Shown here in pieces: positions 18,486 to 26,512 of a stretch of 64,000 nt of DNA (position 1 is the first letter of the stretch; the number at the start of each line of letters is the position of its first letter). Below the pieces are notes generated by a model. It made no database searches. It was not told the origin of the DNA and saw only the letters and a program-made list of their open reading frames with translations. Both the position numbers and the translations under genes were made by a program. The stretch lies in contig NZ_CAAJGL010000068.1 of assembly GCF_900996225.1 (NCBI RefSeq), forward strand, positions 248,001-312,000, written 5' to 3'. The stretch comes from Paraburkholderia sp. BCC1884 (lineage in GTDB: Bacteria > Pseudomonadota > Gammaproteobacteria > Burkholderiales > Burkholderiaceae).

Positions 18486-18959
18486 ATGTCCAGTAAATCG
18501 CGAGTCCGCAAGCACCACCAGGCGGCCATGTCTCCGCTGCTGCGTGCGCTGACCTTTAGCCGCACCGCACACGAGCCGGTTACGTCGGCGATGTTGATGC
18601 AGTGCTACACCGCCCTCGATGCGTTTAGCCGCGGTCACGGCTCGCGCGATCTGCACCTGACTTTGAGCCGGCATCTGCTGGTGTCGCAGGAACTTGCGCG
18701 ACTGGGTCTCGGCGAGGACGTCCTCGCGGATATCGAAAGCGCGCACGCTGCGATGGTTCAACTCGACGCCCGCGAGCACGACGGCGGCGCGTGGACACTC
18801 GAAAACGACGAATATGCACGCCTGTGCACGGCTTTGGCGATTCTCGACGGACAATTGTCGGTAGCGTCGTTGAGCGAGATTGCCAGCGCCGAAGCGAGAA
18901 TGATCGAAGGCTTGATGCGCTCCGCGCAAGTGCAGGCGATTGCCGAAGCGGTGCTCTGA
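18486..18959 (+). CDS. Hypothetical protein, 157 residues, likely all-helical
   Basis: No known domain is recognised. The protein has a basic N-terminus (MSSKSRVRKHHQ) followed by segments with strong helical character (ALAILDGQLSVASLSEIASAEARMIEGLMRSAQVQAIAEA) and is predicted soluble. The start is well supported by AAGGAGG at 18469-18475. It has its own promoter region and ends in a perfect bidirectional terminator, so it is monocistronic. Similar-looking small proteins occur in Burkholderia genomes, from memory, without a function. Confidence 0.8.
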   Translation: MSSKSRVRKHHQAAMSPLLRALTFSRTAHEPVTSAMLMQCYTALDAFSRGHGSRDLHLTLSRHLLVSQELARLGLGEDVLADIESAHAAMVQLDAREHDGGAWTLENDEYARLCTALAILDGQLSVASLSEIASAEARMIEGLMRSAQVQAIAEAVL

Positions 18960-19000
18960 GTCTCACGAGTGTCGCGGCCAGATGCGACACTGCACTTGAA

Positions 19001-19032
19001 TGCAAAAACGCCCCACGTGGGGCGTTTTTGCA
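19001..19032. terminator. Bidirectional intrinsic terminator
   Basis: A perfect 32-base palindrome: the left arm TGCAAAAACGCCCCAC is the exact reverse complement of the right arm. A GC-rich core (CGCCCCACGTGGGGCG) is flanked by five A on the left and five T on the right, so it can terminate transcription from both sides. It lies between the convergent genes ending at 18959 and 19066. Confidence 0.92.
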
Positions 19033-19065
19033 TTTCCGCGGCCTTCATCGAAGGCCCTGTCTGCT

Positions 19066-21036
19066 TCAGTCGTTGTACTGCGAGATGTCGTAGTACGAGA
19101 TGCCGTTCTGTCCGCCCGTCAGTTGCACGAGGCGCGAATTGCCGCTCGTCAACGGCGCGAACGGGCAATTAGTGCAAGTCTGCACGCCTTCGGCATTGAC
19201 GCCTGCGCTGACCGTCGTTTGATACTGGCCGAACGTGGTGTTGTTCGGCGCGCCCACGGAGAAGCCGTCGAGATCCGTCATGCCTGCCACCGTCGGACCG
19301 ACCGTCTGGATTTGTACTGACGTCACCGGATAGGCAAAGTTCTGGCCGTTCACGAGGCTCGACCACGACACGCTCATGGCGTATTGCGCCCCGGCCAGCG
19401 AACCGGTCGGCGTGAGGAACTGGGTCACGAAGTCGGGCAACAGTGTCGGCCACGCGACCGAGCCCCCCGCGCTCGCGCTCAGCGGACTGCCCGGATTGAT
19501 GACGACCGACTGGCCGAGTTGCGCGCCATTCTGATCGTAGAACGTCACGTCGTAAGTCGAGTAGATCGGCACCGTGCTCGCGTCGACGGATTGCGCGGCG
19601 TAGTAGCCGCTCGAGGCCGGCGCCGTGAAGTTCGCCGTCGACGATAGCGATTGCCACGACCATCGGTACAACGACGTATTGCTCAGCGTCGTCGCGGGCG
19701 AAACCGGCGCGCTGCTCAAGGTGCTATCCGACAAACCGAGCGTGCTGCTGCCCGACGCGTTACGCGGCATCAACCACACTGGCGCGGCAAGGCCCGGTCC
19801 GGTGACGGAGGCCGAATACACGCCCGGATTCGACGCCGTCGGAATGGAAATCGTCAGGCCCGACTCGTAGCGGTTCACGTCGTTCAGCCGCGAATCGAGG
19901 AACGTGCGGCGCTGGATCTGCGAGTTGATCGACACGGCGAATTGCGACTGATCGCCGATCAGATCCCAACTGAGTTGCGTGCCGCCGGGGAGCGTGACCG
20001 GCGCGGCAAGCTGTTGCGCGAAGGTGTAAAGCACGACGGTCGAGCCGCTTGCGAGCGTGACCGGCAACTGCACCAGCGCCTGCTGCTTGCCATTGCGCGT
20101 GATGAACGCGAGCGTTTTCGGCGAACCGAAAACCGCGCCCTTCAAGGCTGGGTCCTGCAAGTCGTGACCGACGGCGAGATCGGAAGAGCCGTTCTCCAGG
20201 AACGCAGTGTCGATCGCCGGTGTGCAGCTGGTGTTGAGCGTGCCGTTAGCGGCACAAGTCGTCAGCAGACTTGCCAGCGGTTCCAGATAGTTCGCCGCTG
20301 CCGGAGGTGCGGCGAGCGTGACCGATTGCCCGGTCTGCGTGTTCAGCGCGACGCTCGTGCGCGGCGCGGCATTGGACACCAGCGACAAGCCGCCGTTGGC
20401 CGCCTTGATGAGCGACACGGTGTCGATGACCGCATCCGCGCCGGTATGGTTTGGCGTGAACGGCGCATTGATCGGATTGAAACCCGACGTCGGCATGCCG
20501 TTTTGCGTGAGGATGTTCGCGAGTATCTGGTCGAGCGTGATCGTGGCGAGCTGCACCGAGGGCAGCGTGACCTTGGCGAGCGTGGCGGTGGCGGCCAGGT
20601 CGGTCGGGTTGCCCGAGCTGGTGAGCATGGCGGCAATCGCGGTGGTCAGCGTGGTGACGTTGGCCACGGCCGGCGCGGTGCCGGTGGGCAATTGGGCCAG
20701 CACGGAGACGAGCGGCGGGGAGATGCCGGCGGCGTCGGTGGCGACGATCAGGAATGGCGCCGTCATGCCCTTCACCGAGATCGTGTACGCGCCGTTGATG
20801 TCGCTGGTTGCAGTGGCCTGCGTGCCGGTGGAGTCGATCAGCGTCACGGCCGCGCCGACGACGGCGCTGCCGCTCGCCACCGTGCCGCTAACGGAGGTCG
20901 CCGTGACCGTGGAGGTGCCCGACGACCCCGAGCCGGAATCACCGCCGCCACCGCCGCCACCGCCGCAGCCGCCGAGTTGGAACAAGGCGAATGCCACTGC
21001 GGCTGCAACGCCGGTCCGCACTAACGCGTGATGCAT
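19066..21036 (-). CDS. Large secreted lipoprotein with a carboxypeptidase-regulatory-like domain
   Basis: A 656-residue predicted lipoprotein of unknown function. From the ATG at 21036 it starts with a signal peptide ending in the lipobox LGGC, followed at once by eight glycines and a Ser/Gly/Thr linker. Residues of about 45-120 (TVTATSVSGTVASGSAVVGA, TATSDINGAYTISV) resemble a carboxypeptidase-regulatory-like beta-sandwich repeat. The rest is Ser/Thr/Asn-rich and beta-prone with no recognised enzyme motif. An upstream ATG at 21057 would add seven residues, but GGGGAA precedes only 21036. Cell-surface or periplasmic placement on the outer membrane is likely. Standalone gene, convergent with 18486-18959. 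Confidence 0.8.
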   Translation of the reverse strand: MHHALVRTGVAAAVAFALFQLGGCGGGGGGGGDSGSGSSGTSTVTATSVSGTVASGSAVVGAAVTLIDSTGTQATATSDINGAYTISVKGMTAPFLIVATDAAGISPPLVSVLAQLPTGTAPAVANVTTLTTAIAAMLTSSGNPTDLAATATLAKVTLPSVQLATITLDQILANILTQNGMPTSGFNPINAPFTPNHTGADAVIDTVSLIKAANGGLSLVSNAAPRTSVALNTQTGQSVTLAAPPAAANYLEPLASLLTTCAANGTLNTSCTPAIDTAFLENGSSDLAVGHDLQDPALKGAVFGSPKTLAFITRNGKQQALVQLPVTLASGSTVVLYTFAQQLAAPVTLPGGTQLSWDLIGDQSQFAVSINSQIQRRTFLDSRLNDVNRYESGLTISIPTASNPGVYSASVTGPGLAAPVWLMPRNASGSSTLGLSDSTLSSAPVSPATTLSNTSLYRWSWQSLSSTANFTAPASSGYYAAQSVDASTVPIYSTYDVTFYDQNGAQLGQSVVINPGSPLSASAGGSVAWPTLLPDFVTQFLTPTGSLAGAQYAMSVSWSSLVNGQNFAYPVTSVQIQTVGPTVAGMTDLDGFSVGAPNNTTFGQYQTTVSAGVNAEGVQTCTNCPFAPLTSGNSRLVQLTGGQNGISYYDISQYND

Positions 21037-21422
21037 GAATTTCCCCGCTGCGCTCATCTTCTGATGACTGGTTATGCCGGCAGATTTTGCCGATCAATGT
21101 ATTGGTGTCGACCGTGTGGCGCTGTCACGCCATGTCGTCGAACTCAGGTCCAATCGTTCGACGACGCTCTGCATGAAAACGGCAGTTTCCGGGCGGTCTT
21201 TAGCGAATTCGGAGAATACTTGAAAGCGGCCTGATTGTGGCGCGGTGAATGCCGAAGCCGGATGGCATGGCCCTATGCCACGCGGATATTACGAATCCCC
21301 GTAAAAGCTTCGACAGAACGCGGCCACCGCGCCGCATGGCGTTTGCCGCAGCGATCCACGCTTGCTAGACTGCCTTTCGCCCCTGCGCCGCCAGCGCGCG
21401 GCGCGACCAAACCGGAGGCGCC
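21037..21422. other. Intergenic region upstream of the ECF42 module
   Basis: 386 bases between the divergent lipoprotein and DGPF-protein genes. No convincing gene is present; an open frame at 21028-21234 has Cys-rich, low-complexity content. A sigma-factor target promoter may lie in the last 80 bases before 21423, but I cannot assign hexamers. Confidence 0.45.
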
Positions 21423-21776
21423 ATGTCTTATATGCTGCTCATCGTCGAACCCACGGGTCAACGCGCTGAACGCGGTGAAACTGCCGGTCGCGAAGTCTAC
21501 GACCAGATGGTGCGTTTCGCCGCCGATCTGAAAGAGCGCGGCAAGCTGGTCGCCGTCGAATCGCTCGCCTCCTTGAACGACGCCGTGCGCGTACAGGTGC
21601 GCGACGGTCAGCCCAAACTGCTCGACGGTCCGTTTGCCGAAGCCAAGGAAATGATCGGCGGCTTCTTCCTGCTCAATGTCGACACCCGCGACGAAGCCGT
21701 GGCGATCGCGCAAGCCTGTCCGGCGGCGACGTGGTGCACGGTCGAAGTCCGCAAGCTCGGCCCCTGCTTTCTCTAG
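21423..21776 (+). CDS. YCII-related (DGPF domain) protein
   Basis: A 117-residue protein of the YCII/DGPF family. The signature DGPF is at residues 68-71 in KLLDGPFAEAKEMIGGFFLL, with a ferredoxin-like fold expected. Members are known partners of ECF42-type sigma factors, one of which lies three genes downstream. Catalytic activity is not established for most of the family. GGAGG precedes the ATG by 5 bases. First gene of the likely operon DGPF-DGPF-VOC-sigma; the 149-base gap to the next gene leaves room for a second promoter. Confidence 0.9.
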   Translation: MSYMLLIVEPTGQRAERGETAGREVYDQMVRFAADLKERGKLVAVESLASLNDAVRVQVRDGQPKLLDGPFAEAKEMIGGFFLLNVDTRDEAVAIAQACPAATWCTVEVRKLGPCFL

Positions 21777-21925
21777 GCGATTCGCGCATCGGCGCTGGCG
21801 TAGCGGGGGTTTTCCCTGGCTCCGAGGCGTGCGTGTCGATTTGCGCGCACGCTGCTCGTCGTGTGAGTAAGGAGCGAGCCAAACGGCCACGCGCTTCTTC
21901 TTAAAACGAACGAGGAGTCACGACG

Positions 21926-22339
21926 ATGCGATTCATGATTCTGGTCAAGGCGACCGCCGCCAGCGAAGCCGGCGAGATGCCGGAGGCTTCCCTGATGGCC
22001 GCGATGGGCGCGTATCACGAAGAGTTGGCCAAGGCGGGCGTCCTGCTCGACGCCACCGGCTTGCAGCCCAGTTCGAAAGGCTGGCGCGTCCAGTACAGCG
22101 GCGGCCAGCGCACGGTGATCGACGGCCCGTTCGCGGAGACCAAGGAGCTGATCGCCGGCTACACGTTGATCCAGGTGCGTTCGCGCGAAGAAGCGATGGA
22201 ATGGGCGCGGCGCTTTCCGGCGCCGTTCGGCGAGCAGGCCGACGGCACGATCGAAGTGCGGCAACTGTTCGAACTCGACGACTTCGAACCCGGCCCGGAA
22301 CTCGACCGGTTCCGTGAACTGGAAGCCGGTCGGCGCTGA
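21926..22339 (+). CDS. YCII-related (DGPF domain) protein
   Basis: A second DGPF-family protein of 137 residues, with DGPF at 66-69 in TVIDGPFAETKELIAGYTLI and a longer C-terminal tail than its neighbour. GAGGAG lies before the ATG. Tandem DGPF proteins beside an ECF42 sigma factor are the recognised gene context of that sigma group, and target regulation of such genes by the sigma factor has been described. It ends 39 bases before the VOC gene. Confidence 0.9.
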   Translation: MRFMILVKATAASEAGEMPEASLMAAMGAYHEELAKAGVLLDATGLQPSSKGWRVQYSGGQRTVIDGPFAETKELIAGYTLIQVRSREEAMEWARRFPAPFGEQADGTIEVRQLFELDDFEPGPELDRFRELEAGRR

Positions 22340-22378
22340 ACCCGCGCCGTCTGCCTTCTGTTCAAACAAGGATTCTTC

Positions 22379-22786
22379 ATGCACAAGCAGATTTACGTCA
22401 ATCTCGCCGTCGACCATCTGGAGCGCTCGAAAGCCTTCTTCAGCGCGCTTGGCTTTAGTTTCGAGCCGCAATTCACGAACGATCAGGCGGCCTGTCTCGT
22501 TCTCGGCGACAACCTGTACGCGATGCTGCTGGTCAAGGATCTCTTCAAGTCGTTCACGCGCAAGGCGCTGTGCAATCCGAAGGAGAGCACGGAGACGCTC
22601 GTGGGCTTGTCCTGCGAAAGCCGGGGCGAGGTGGATGCGCTGGTCGCCAAGGCGCTTGCCGCCGGGGGCAACGTGCCGCGCGCGCCGCAGGACTACGGCT
22701 TCATGTACGGACACGGATTCGAAGATATCGACGGCCATATCTGGGAGCTGATCTACATGGCCCCTAACGCCAGCGCGTCGGGCTGA
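22379..22786 (+). CDS. VOC (glyoxalase/bleomycin-resistance) family protein
   Basis: A 135-residue single-domain vicinal-oxygen-chelate protein. The start MHKQIYVNLAVDHLERSKAFFSALGF and the end GFEDIDGHIWELIYM are typical of the family, the latter with the metal-ligand Glu. The reaction cannot be assigned. AAGGA precedes the ATG. It lies four bases upstream of the sigma factor gene, so the two must be co-transcribed; VOC proteins recur in ECF42 neighbourhoods. Confidence 0.88.
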   Translation: MHKQIYVNLAVDHLERSKAFFSALGFSFEPQFTNDQAACLVLGDNLYAMLLVKDLFKSFTRKALCNPKESTETLVGLSCESRGEVDALVAKALAAGGNVPRAPQDYGFMYGHGFEDIDGHIWELIYMAPNASASG

Positions 22787-22790
22787 GGCC

Positions 22791-24065
22791 GTGACGACTG
22801 CGGCCACGCATCGTGCCATTGAGGCCGTGTGGCGGATCGAATCCGCCAGGGTCATTGCTCACGTCGCGCGGATCGTGCGCGACGTGGGGCTCGCTGAAGA
22901 GCTCGCGCAAGACGCGTTGGTGGCCGCGCTCGAACATTGGCCGGACGCCGGCGTGCCGGACAATCCCGGAGCGTGGTTGATGGCCACCGCGAAGAACCGC
23001 GCCCTCGACCGTTTGCGCCAGGAGGCGCTGCATGCCCGCAAGCGCGAAGAGCTGGGTCACGATCTCGACGCGCGGGAGGCTCATCTCGTGCCGGATTTCG
23101 TCGATGCCCTCGATGCCGCCCGCGCCGACGACATCGGCGACGATCTGCTGCGGCTGGTGTTCACCGCGTGCCACCCGGTGTTGTCCACCGACGCGCGTGT
23201 CGCGCTTACGCTGCGCCTGCTCGGCGGCCTGACCACCGATGAAATCGCGCGAGCCTTTCTCGTGCCCGAGCCCACCATCGCGCAGCGCATCGTGCGGGCC
23301 AAGCGCACGCTGTCGGCCGCCAAGGTGCCGTTCGAGGTGCCGCAGGCGGACGCGCGCGCGGCGCGGCTTGCATCGGTGCTGCAGGTGATCTACCTGATCT
23401 TCAACGAAGGCTATTCGGCGACGGCGGGCGACGACTGGATGCGCCCGGCGCTGTGCGAGGAAGCGCTGCGGCTGGGTCGCGTGCTGGGCGGTCTCGTACC
23501 GGGTGAAAGCGAGGTGCTCGGCCTCGTCGCGTTGATGGAGATTCAGGCATCGCGTACCCATGCCCGTACGGACGCGCAGGGGCGTCCGGTGCTGTTGCTC
23601 GACCAGGATCGCGGCCGTTGGGACCCGCTGCTGATCCGTCGCGGACTGGCCGCGCTGAACGCGGCGCAGGCGCTCGGCGGCGCGAGTGGACCGTATGCGC
23701 TGCAGGCGGCGCTTGCGGCTTGCCATGCGCGGGCGCGTCGCGCGGAAGAGACCGACTGGACGCAGATCGTTTCGCTCTATGACGCGTTGGCGCAAGTGGC
23801 GCCTTCGCCGGTGGTCGAGTTGAATCGGGCCGTGGCGGTCAGTATGGCGTTCGGACCGGCTGCCGGTCTCGAGATTGCCGATGCGCTCGCCAACGAACCG
23901 GCGCTCGCGAACTATCACTGGCTGCCGAGCGTACGCGGCGATCTGCTTGCAAAGCTCGGGCGAGTGGACGAGGCGCGCGCCGAATTCGAGCGTGCTGCGG
24001 CCATGACGCGAAACGCACGCGAACGCGAGTTGTTGCTCGAACGGGCGCGCGCGATGACGCATTGA
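22791..24065 (+). CDS. ECF sigma factor, group ECF42, with C-terminal extension
   Basis: A 424-residue RNA polymerase sigma factor. Sigma region 2 is at about residues 5-80 (AEELAQDALVAALEHWPD, PGAWLMATAKNRALDRLR) and region 4 at about 115-180 (ALTLRLLGGLTTDEIARAFLVPEPTIAQRIVRAKRTL). Residues 190-424 form the long helical, TPR-like extension typical of ECF42. The marker QVIYLIFNEGYSATAG is present. In this group the extension is thought to replace an anti-sigma factor; none is encoded nearby. Start is GTG at 22791, four bases after the VOC stop. Neighbouring DGPF genes are its expected targets. Confidence 0.93.
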   Translation: MTTAATHRAIEAVWRIESARVIAHVARIVRDVGLAEELAQDALVAALEHWPDAGVPDNPGAWLMATAKNRALDRLRQEALHARKREELGHDLDAREAHLVPDFVDALDAARADDIGDDLLRLVFTACHPVLSTDARVALTLRLLGGLTTDEIARAFLVPEPTIAQRIVRAKRTLSAAKVPFEVPQADARAARLASVLQVIYLIFNEGYSATAGDDWMRPALCEEALRLGRVLGGLVPGESEVLGLVALMEIQASRTHARTDAQGRPVLLLDQDRGRWDPLLIRRGLAALNAAQALGGASGPYALQAALAACHARARRAEETDWTQIVSLYDALAQVAPSPVVELNRAVAVSMAFGPAAGLEIADALANEPALANYHWLPSVRGDLLAKLGRVDEARAEFERAAAMTRNARERELLLERARAMTH

Positions 24066-24118
24066 GGCTTCGCGTCCGGGACCGGCCTGCGTGACCGGCA
24101 CGCGCCGGTGCCCTCATG

Positions 24119-24808
24119 TCAGAGCGCGCACGCTCTCAGCAGATAAAATTCCCGCGGCCCGTTTTCCTGCTGCGGATCGAGCAGCGGTTCGACGAAGCGG
24201 GTGATGCCGATCTGACCGAAGCCCGCGCCCGCACACGCCGTTTCCAGTTCGACGTCGCTATGAACGGCGAAGCCGTGTGCCGCGAACGGTTGATCGATCG
24301 CCGCTGCCGGCGTGATGGCGGCAATGACGAGAACGCCACCGTCGCGCAGCACGCGCCGCGCTTCTTTCAGGCCGGCACCCAGATCGGGCCAGAAATAGGT
24401 GGTGTTGATCGCAATGGCTTTGTCGAACGCGCCGGGCGGAAACGGTAACGCAGCGACGTCGGCGGTTTCGAGCCAGACCTGGCCACGCTCGATCAGATCC
24501 GCGTTGCGTCGGCGCGCGTCGGCGATCATGGTGGGCGACAGGTCGATGCCGGTATAGGCAAGTCCGCTCGCCTGGTCCAGCACGGCGGCGATGTGCTCGC
24601 CATTGCCTAAGCCGATTTCGAGAATCGCCTCGTTTGCATGTAGATCGAGCAGGTCGAACGACGCATCGATGACCGCCCGGTTCGAGTGCGCCAGCATGTC
24701 GCCCACGGCAAGCCCGAGCGTACCCGCGGGGCAGCCGAGTTGCGCGAGCAGAGTGGCATCGTCCAGGCCGGCCAACAGGTCGGTTGCGGAGTCGGTTGAT
24801 TGATTCAC
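24119..24808 (-). CDS. Class I SAM-dependent methyltransferase
   Basis: A 229-residue cytosolic methyltransferase. The SAM-binding glycine motif is EAILEIGLGNGEHIAAVL (about residues 59-76), followed by the acidic YTGIDLSPTMI and the FDKAIAINTTYFW and EARRVLRDGGVLVIA motifs in correct order. The substrate is unknown. The start is GTG, preceded by GGAGG about 7 bases upstream. It converges with the sigma factor gene; a small GC-rich hairpin (ACCGGC/GCCGGT) without a T-run lies between them. A standalone gene. Confidence 0.88.
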   Translation of the reverse strand: MNQSTDSATDLLAGLDDATLLAQLGCPAGTLGLAVGDMLAHSNRAVIDASFDLLDLHANEAILEIGLGNGEHIAAVLDQASGLAYTGIDLSPTMIADARRRNADLIERGQVWLETADVAALPFPPGAFDKAIAINTTYFWPDLGAGLKEARRVLRDGGVLVIAAITPAAAIDQPFAAHGFAVHSDVELETACAGAGFGQIGITRFVEPLLDPQQENGPREFYLLRACAL

Positions 24809-24981
24809 GCTGAGTCCTCCATGACAGGCGCCGCGGGGCCGCGACGTCCCCGAGTTATGTCATGAAGTGAGACGGCAGAGTGTGTGCGTTGAAGCCTGTT
24901 TGATGTTCGACAAAACGCGGGACTAAGGATCGATCGTCCTATGCGTCGCGCTGTCAGAGCGACGCTGTCAGTGCCGTAGAA

Positions 24982-25599
24982 CTAGCGAATCAACTGGCGC
25001 ACGCCCAAAGCGATGATCAGCCCGCCGCATGCGCGATCGACCCACGCCTTGCTACCCCGGTAAGCCGTCGCTATACGTGCGTGCGACAGGGTCAGTGCGA
25101 CGAATCCGTACCAGCTTCCCGCGACCACGAACACCATGCCGAGCATCGCTGCAAACGTGCCGATGCTTTCGTGCGCCGGCGCAGCGGAGGAAAACACCGC
25201 GGCGAAGAACGCCATCGACTTCGGGTTCGCGATGTTGGTCGCGAAGCCTTGTGCGAAGGCCTGCCGGAAGCCGCCATTGGATGCGTGCAGGCTCTGTACC
25301 GGCTTGCCCGCCGACGCGTTGAAGATCAGCCGTCCGCCGAACCAGATCAGATAGCCCGCCCCCGCGACCTTGACCGCCAGCGCGAGCCACGGGAACGCGG
25401 CGAACACGATGCCAACGCCGAGAATCGCGCAACTGGCCCAGAACAGATTGACCAGCACGATACCCGCGACCACGGCGAGCGCCTCGACACGCGTGGCCGA
25501 GGCCGCCTTGTGCGCGACCGCAACGAAGTTCGGCCCCGGAATCACCACCCCGGCCACGTAGACGGAAAAAACGCCTAGAACGGCAGCGCCATCGACCAT
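24982..25599 (-). CDS. LysE/RhtB family amino acid exporter
   Basis: A 205-residue inner-membrane exporter with about six hydrophobic helices. The family motif VIPGPNFVAVAHKA is near the N-terminus, and ATNIANPKSMAFFAAVF in the middle is equally typical. Relatives export threonine, homoserine lactone or other amino acids; the substrate here is unknown. The ATG at 25599 has GGAGGT 6 bases upstream; a longer frame to 25662 is open but not supported. It starts 25 bases after the DUF4337 gene ends on the same strand, so the two may be co-transcribed. Confidence 0.9.
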   Translation of the reverse strand: MVDGAAVLGVFSVYVAGVVIPGPNFVAVAHKAASATRVEALAVVAGIVLVNLFWASCAILGVGIVFAAFPWLALAVKVAGAGYLIWFGGRLIFNASAGKPVQSLHASNGGFRQAFAQGFATNIANPKSMAFFAAVFSSAAPAHESIGTFAAMLGMVFVVAGSWYGFVALTLSHARIATAYRGSKAWVDRACGGLIIALGVRQLIR

Positions 25600-25624
25600 G
25601 CCACACCTCCGATTTCGAATCGGG

Positions 25625-26203
25625 TCATCCCGCGAAAAACGCGATAGCGCCGGTGATGACACCCGCTCCCGCCACCACGAACGACAGATTGCGCAGCCAG
25701 TTCTTGCGCGTCAGCAAGGTGATCGCGCAGAGCGCGATCGCCACCTGAATCAGCGTGGTGGCCTGTGCCCAGCGATGGTGACCATGCAGCAGCACTTCGC
25801 TTTTGGCGTCGTTATCGACGACGTCTTTTTCGATCGCTTCGGCTTTCGCACGGATCGGCTCTTTCTGCTGCTTGTATTTGTCGACCTCGGCGAGGAATTT
25901 CGTGTGCGCGTCCGGGTTGCTCGCGGACAGCGCCGCGCCCAGTTCGGCGAGGTTCTGTTTCTCGCCCTTGGCCTGGTAGTAATTCCACTGGTTCGATGCT
26001 TCGGTCTTCCTGATCGCGGCTTCGTTCTTGTAGTACAGCGCCAGATTTTCGCTGTTGCCGCTCTGGTACGCGCACAACGCGCCGATCGTGGCGAGGATCG
26101 CCGTCATCACGGCCATGCGGCTCGCAAACGGGTCCTCGTCATGATGACCCGCGTGTTCGACAGCATGATCGTGCGGACCATGCACTTCAAATTCTTCAGA
26201 CAT
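25625..26203 (-). CDS. DUF4337 family membrane protein
   Basis: A 192-residue protein with a His-rich N-terminus (MSEEFEVHGPHDHAVEHAGHHDED), one membrane helix (AVMTAILATIGALCAYQSG), a long charged helical stretch likely to form a coiled coil (about 75-135), and two C-terminal helices. This is the layout of DUF4337, function unknown. The ATG at 26203 is supported by CGGAG upstream; longer in-frame starts up to 26338 read through non-coding sequence. Probably in one unit with the LysE-type exporter downstream. Confidence 0.85.
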   Translation of the reverse strand: MSEEFEVHGPHDHAVEHAGHHDEDPFASRMAVMTAILATIGALCAYQSGNSENLALYYKNEAAIRKTEASNQWNYYQAKGEKQNLAELGAALSASNPDAHTKFLAEVDKYKQQKEPIRAKAEAIEKDVVDNDAKSEVLLHGHHRWAQATTLIQVAIALCAITLLTRKNWLRNLSFVVAGAGVITGAIAFFAG

Positions 26204-26313
26204 CCGACTCTCCGAGGCAAAGCTTTTCTTGTCGTCACCGGACGCACACCGGCGCGAGGGCCTCAATCTTAGCGTGTGACGCCCGGTGATGGGCAAGCTG
26301 CCGTCGGAGTGGG

Positions 26314-26490
26314 TCAGTGAACGCCGGCTGCCAGCCACGTCCGTACGAGCGGAATCAGATGTTCGCCGCCGAGCATGCCGAGCAGTCCGACTAGCGCGAC
26401 GGTCGGCGGCGCGGGCGATTTCACGTTCATCACACTGTAGAGCAGGCCGACCACCGCGCCGGCGGCTAGCGAGACCAGATAGGGTTTCAT
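26314..26490 (-). CDS. XapX domain-containing small membrane protein
   Basis: A 58-residue protein beginning MKPYLVSLAAGAVVGLLYSV and ending in a second hydrophobic segment (VALVGLLGMLGGEHLIPLVR). Two membrane helices separated by a short Pro-rich turn (KSPAPPT) match the XapX domain, a small family of unknown function that often accompanies transporters or oxidoreductases. GAGGA lies 7 bases before the ATG. It starts 22 bases after the oxidoreductase gene stop on the same strand, so the two likely form an operon. Confidence 0.8.
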   Translation of the reverse strand: MKPYLVSLAAGAVVGLLYSVMNVKSPAPPTVALVGLLGMLGGEHLIPLVRTWLAAGVH

Positions 26491-26512
26491 GGATGTTGTC
26501 CTCGTGAACGCA

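Noticed and set aside
19651..21024. 457-codon plus-strand frame
   Set aside because: Antisense to the lipoprotein gene, Arg/Gly-rich without structure, while the minus-strand protein has a convincing signal peptide and lipobox.
24078..24112. GC-rich hairpin between the sigma factor and methyltransferase genes as terminator
   Set aside because: The ACCGGC/GCCGGT stem is short and has no T-run on either side; too weak to call.
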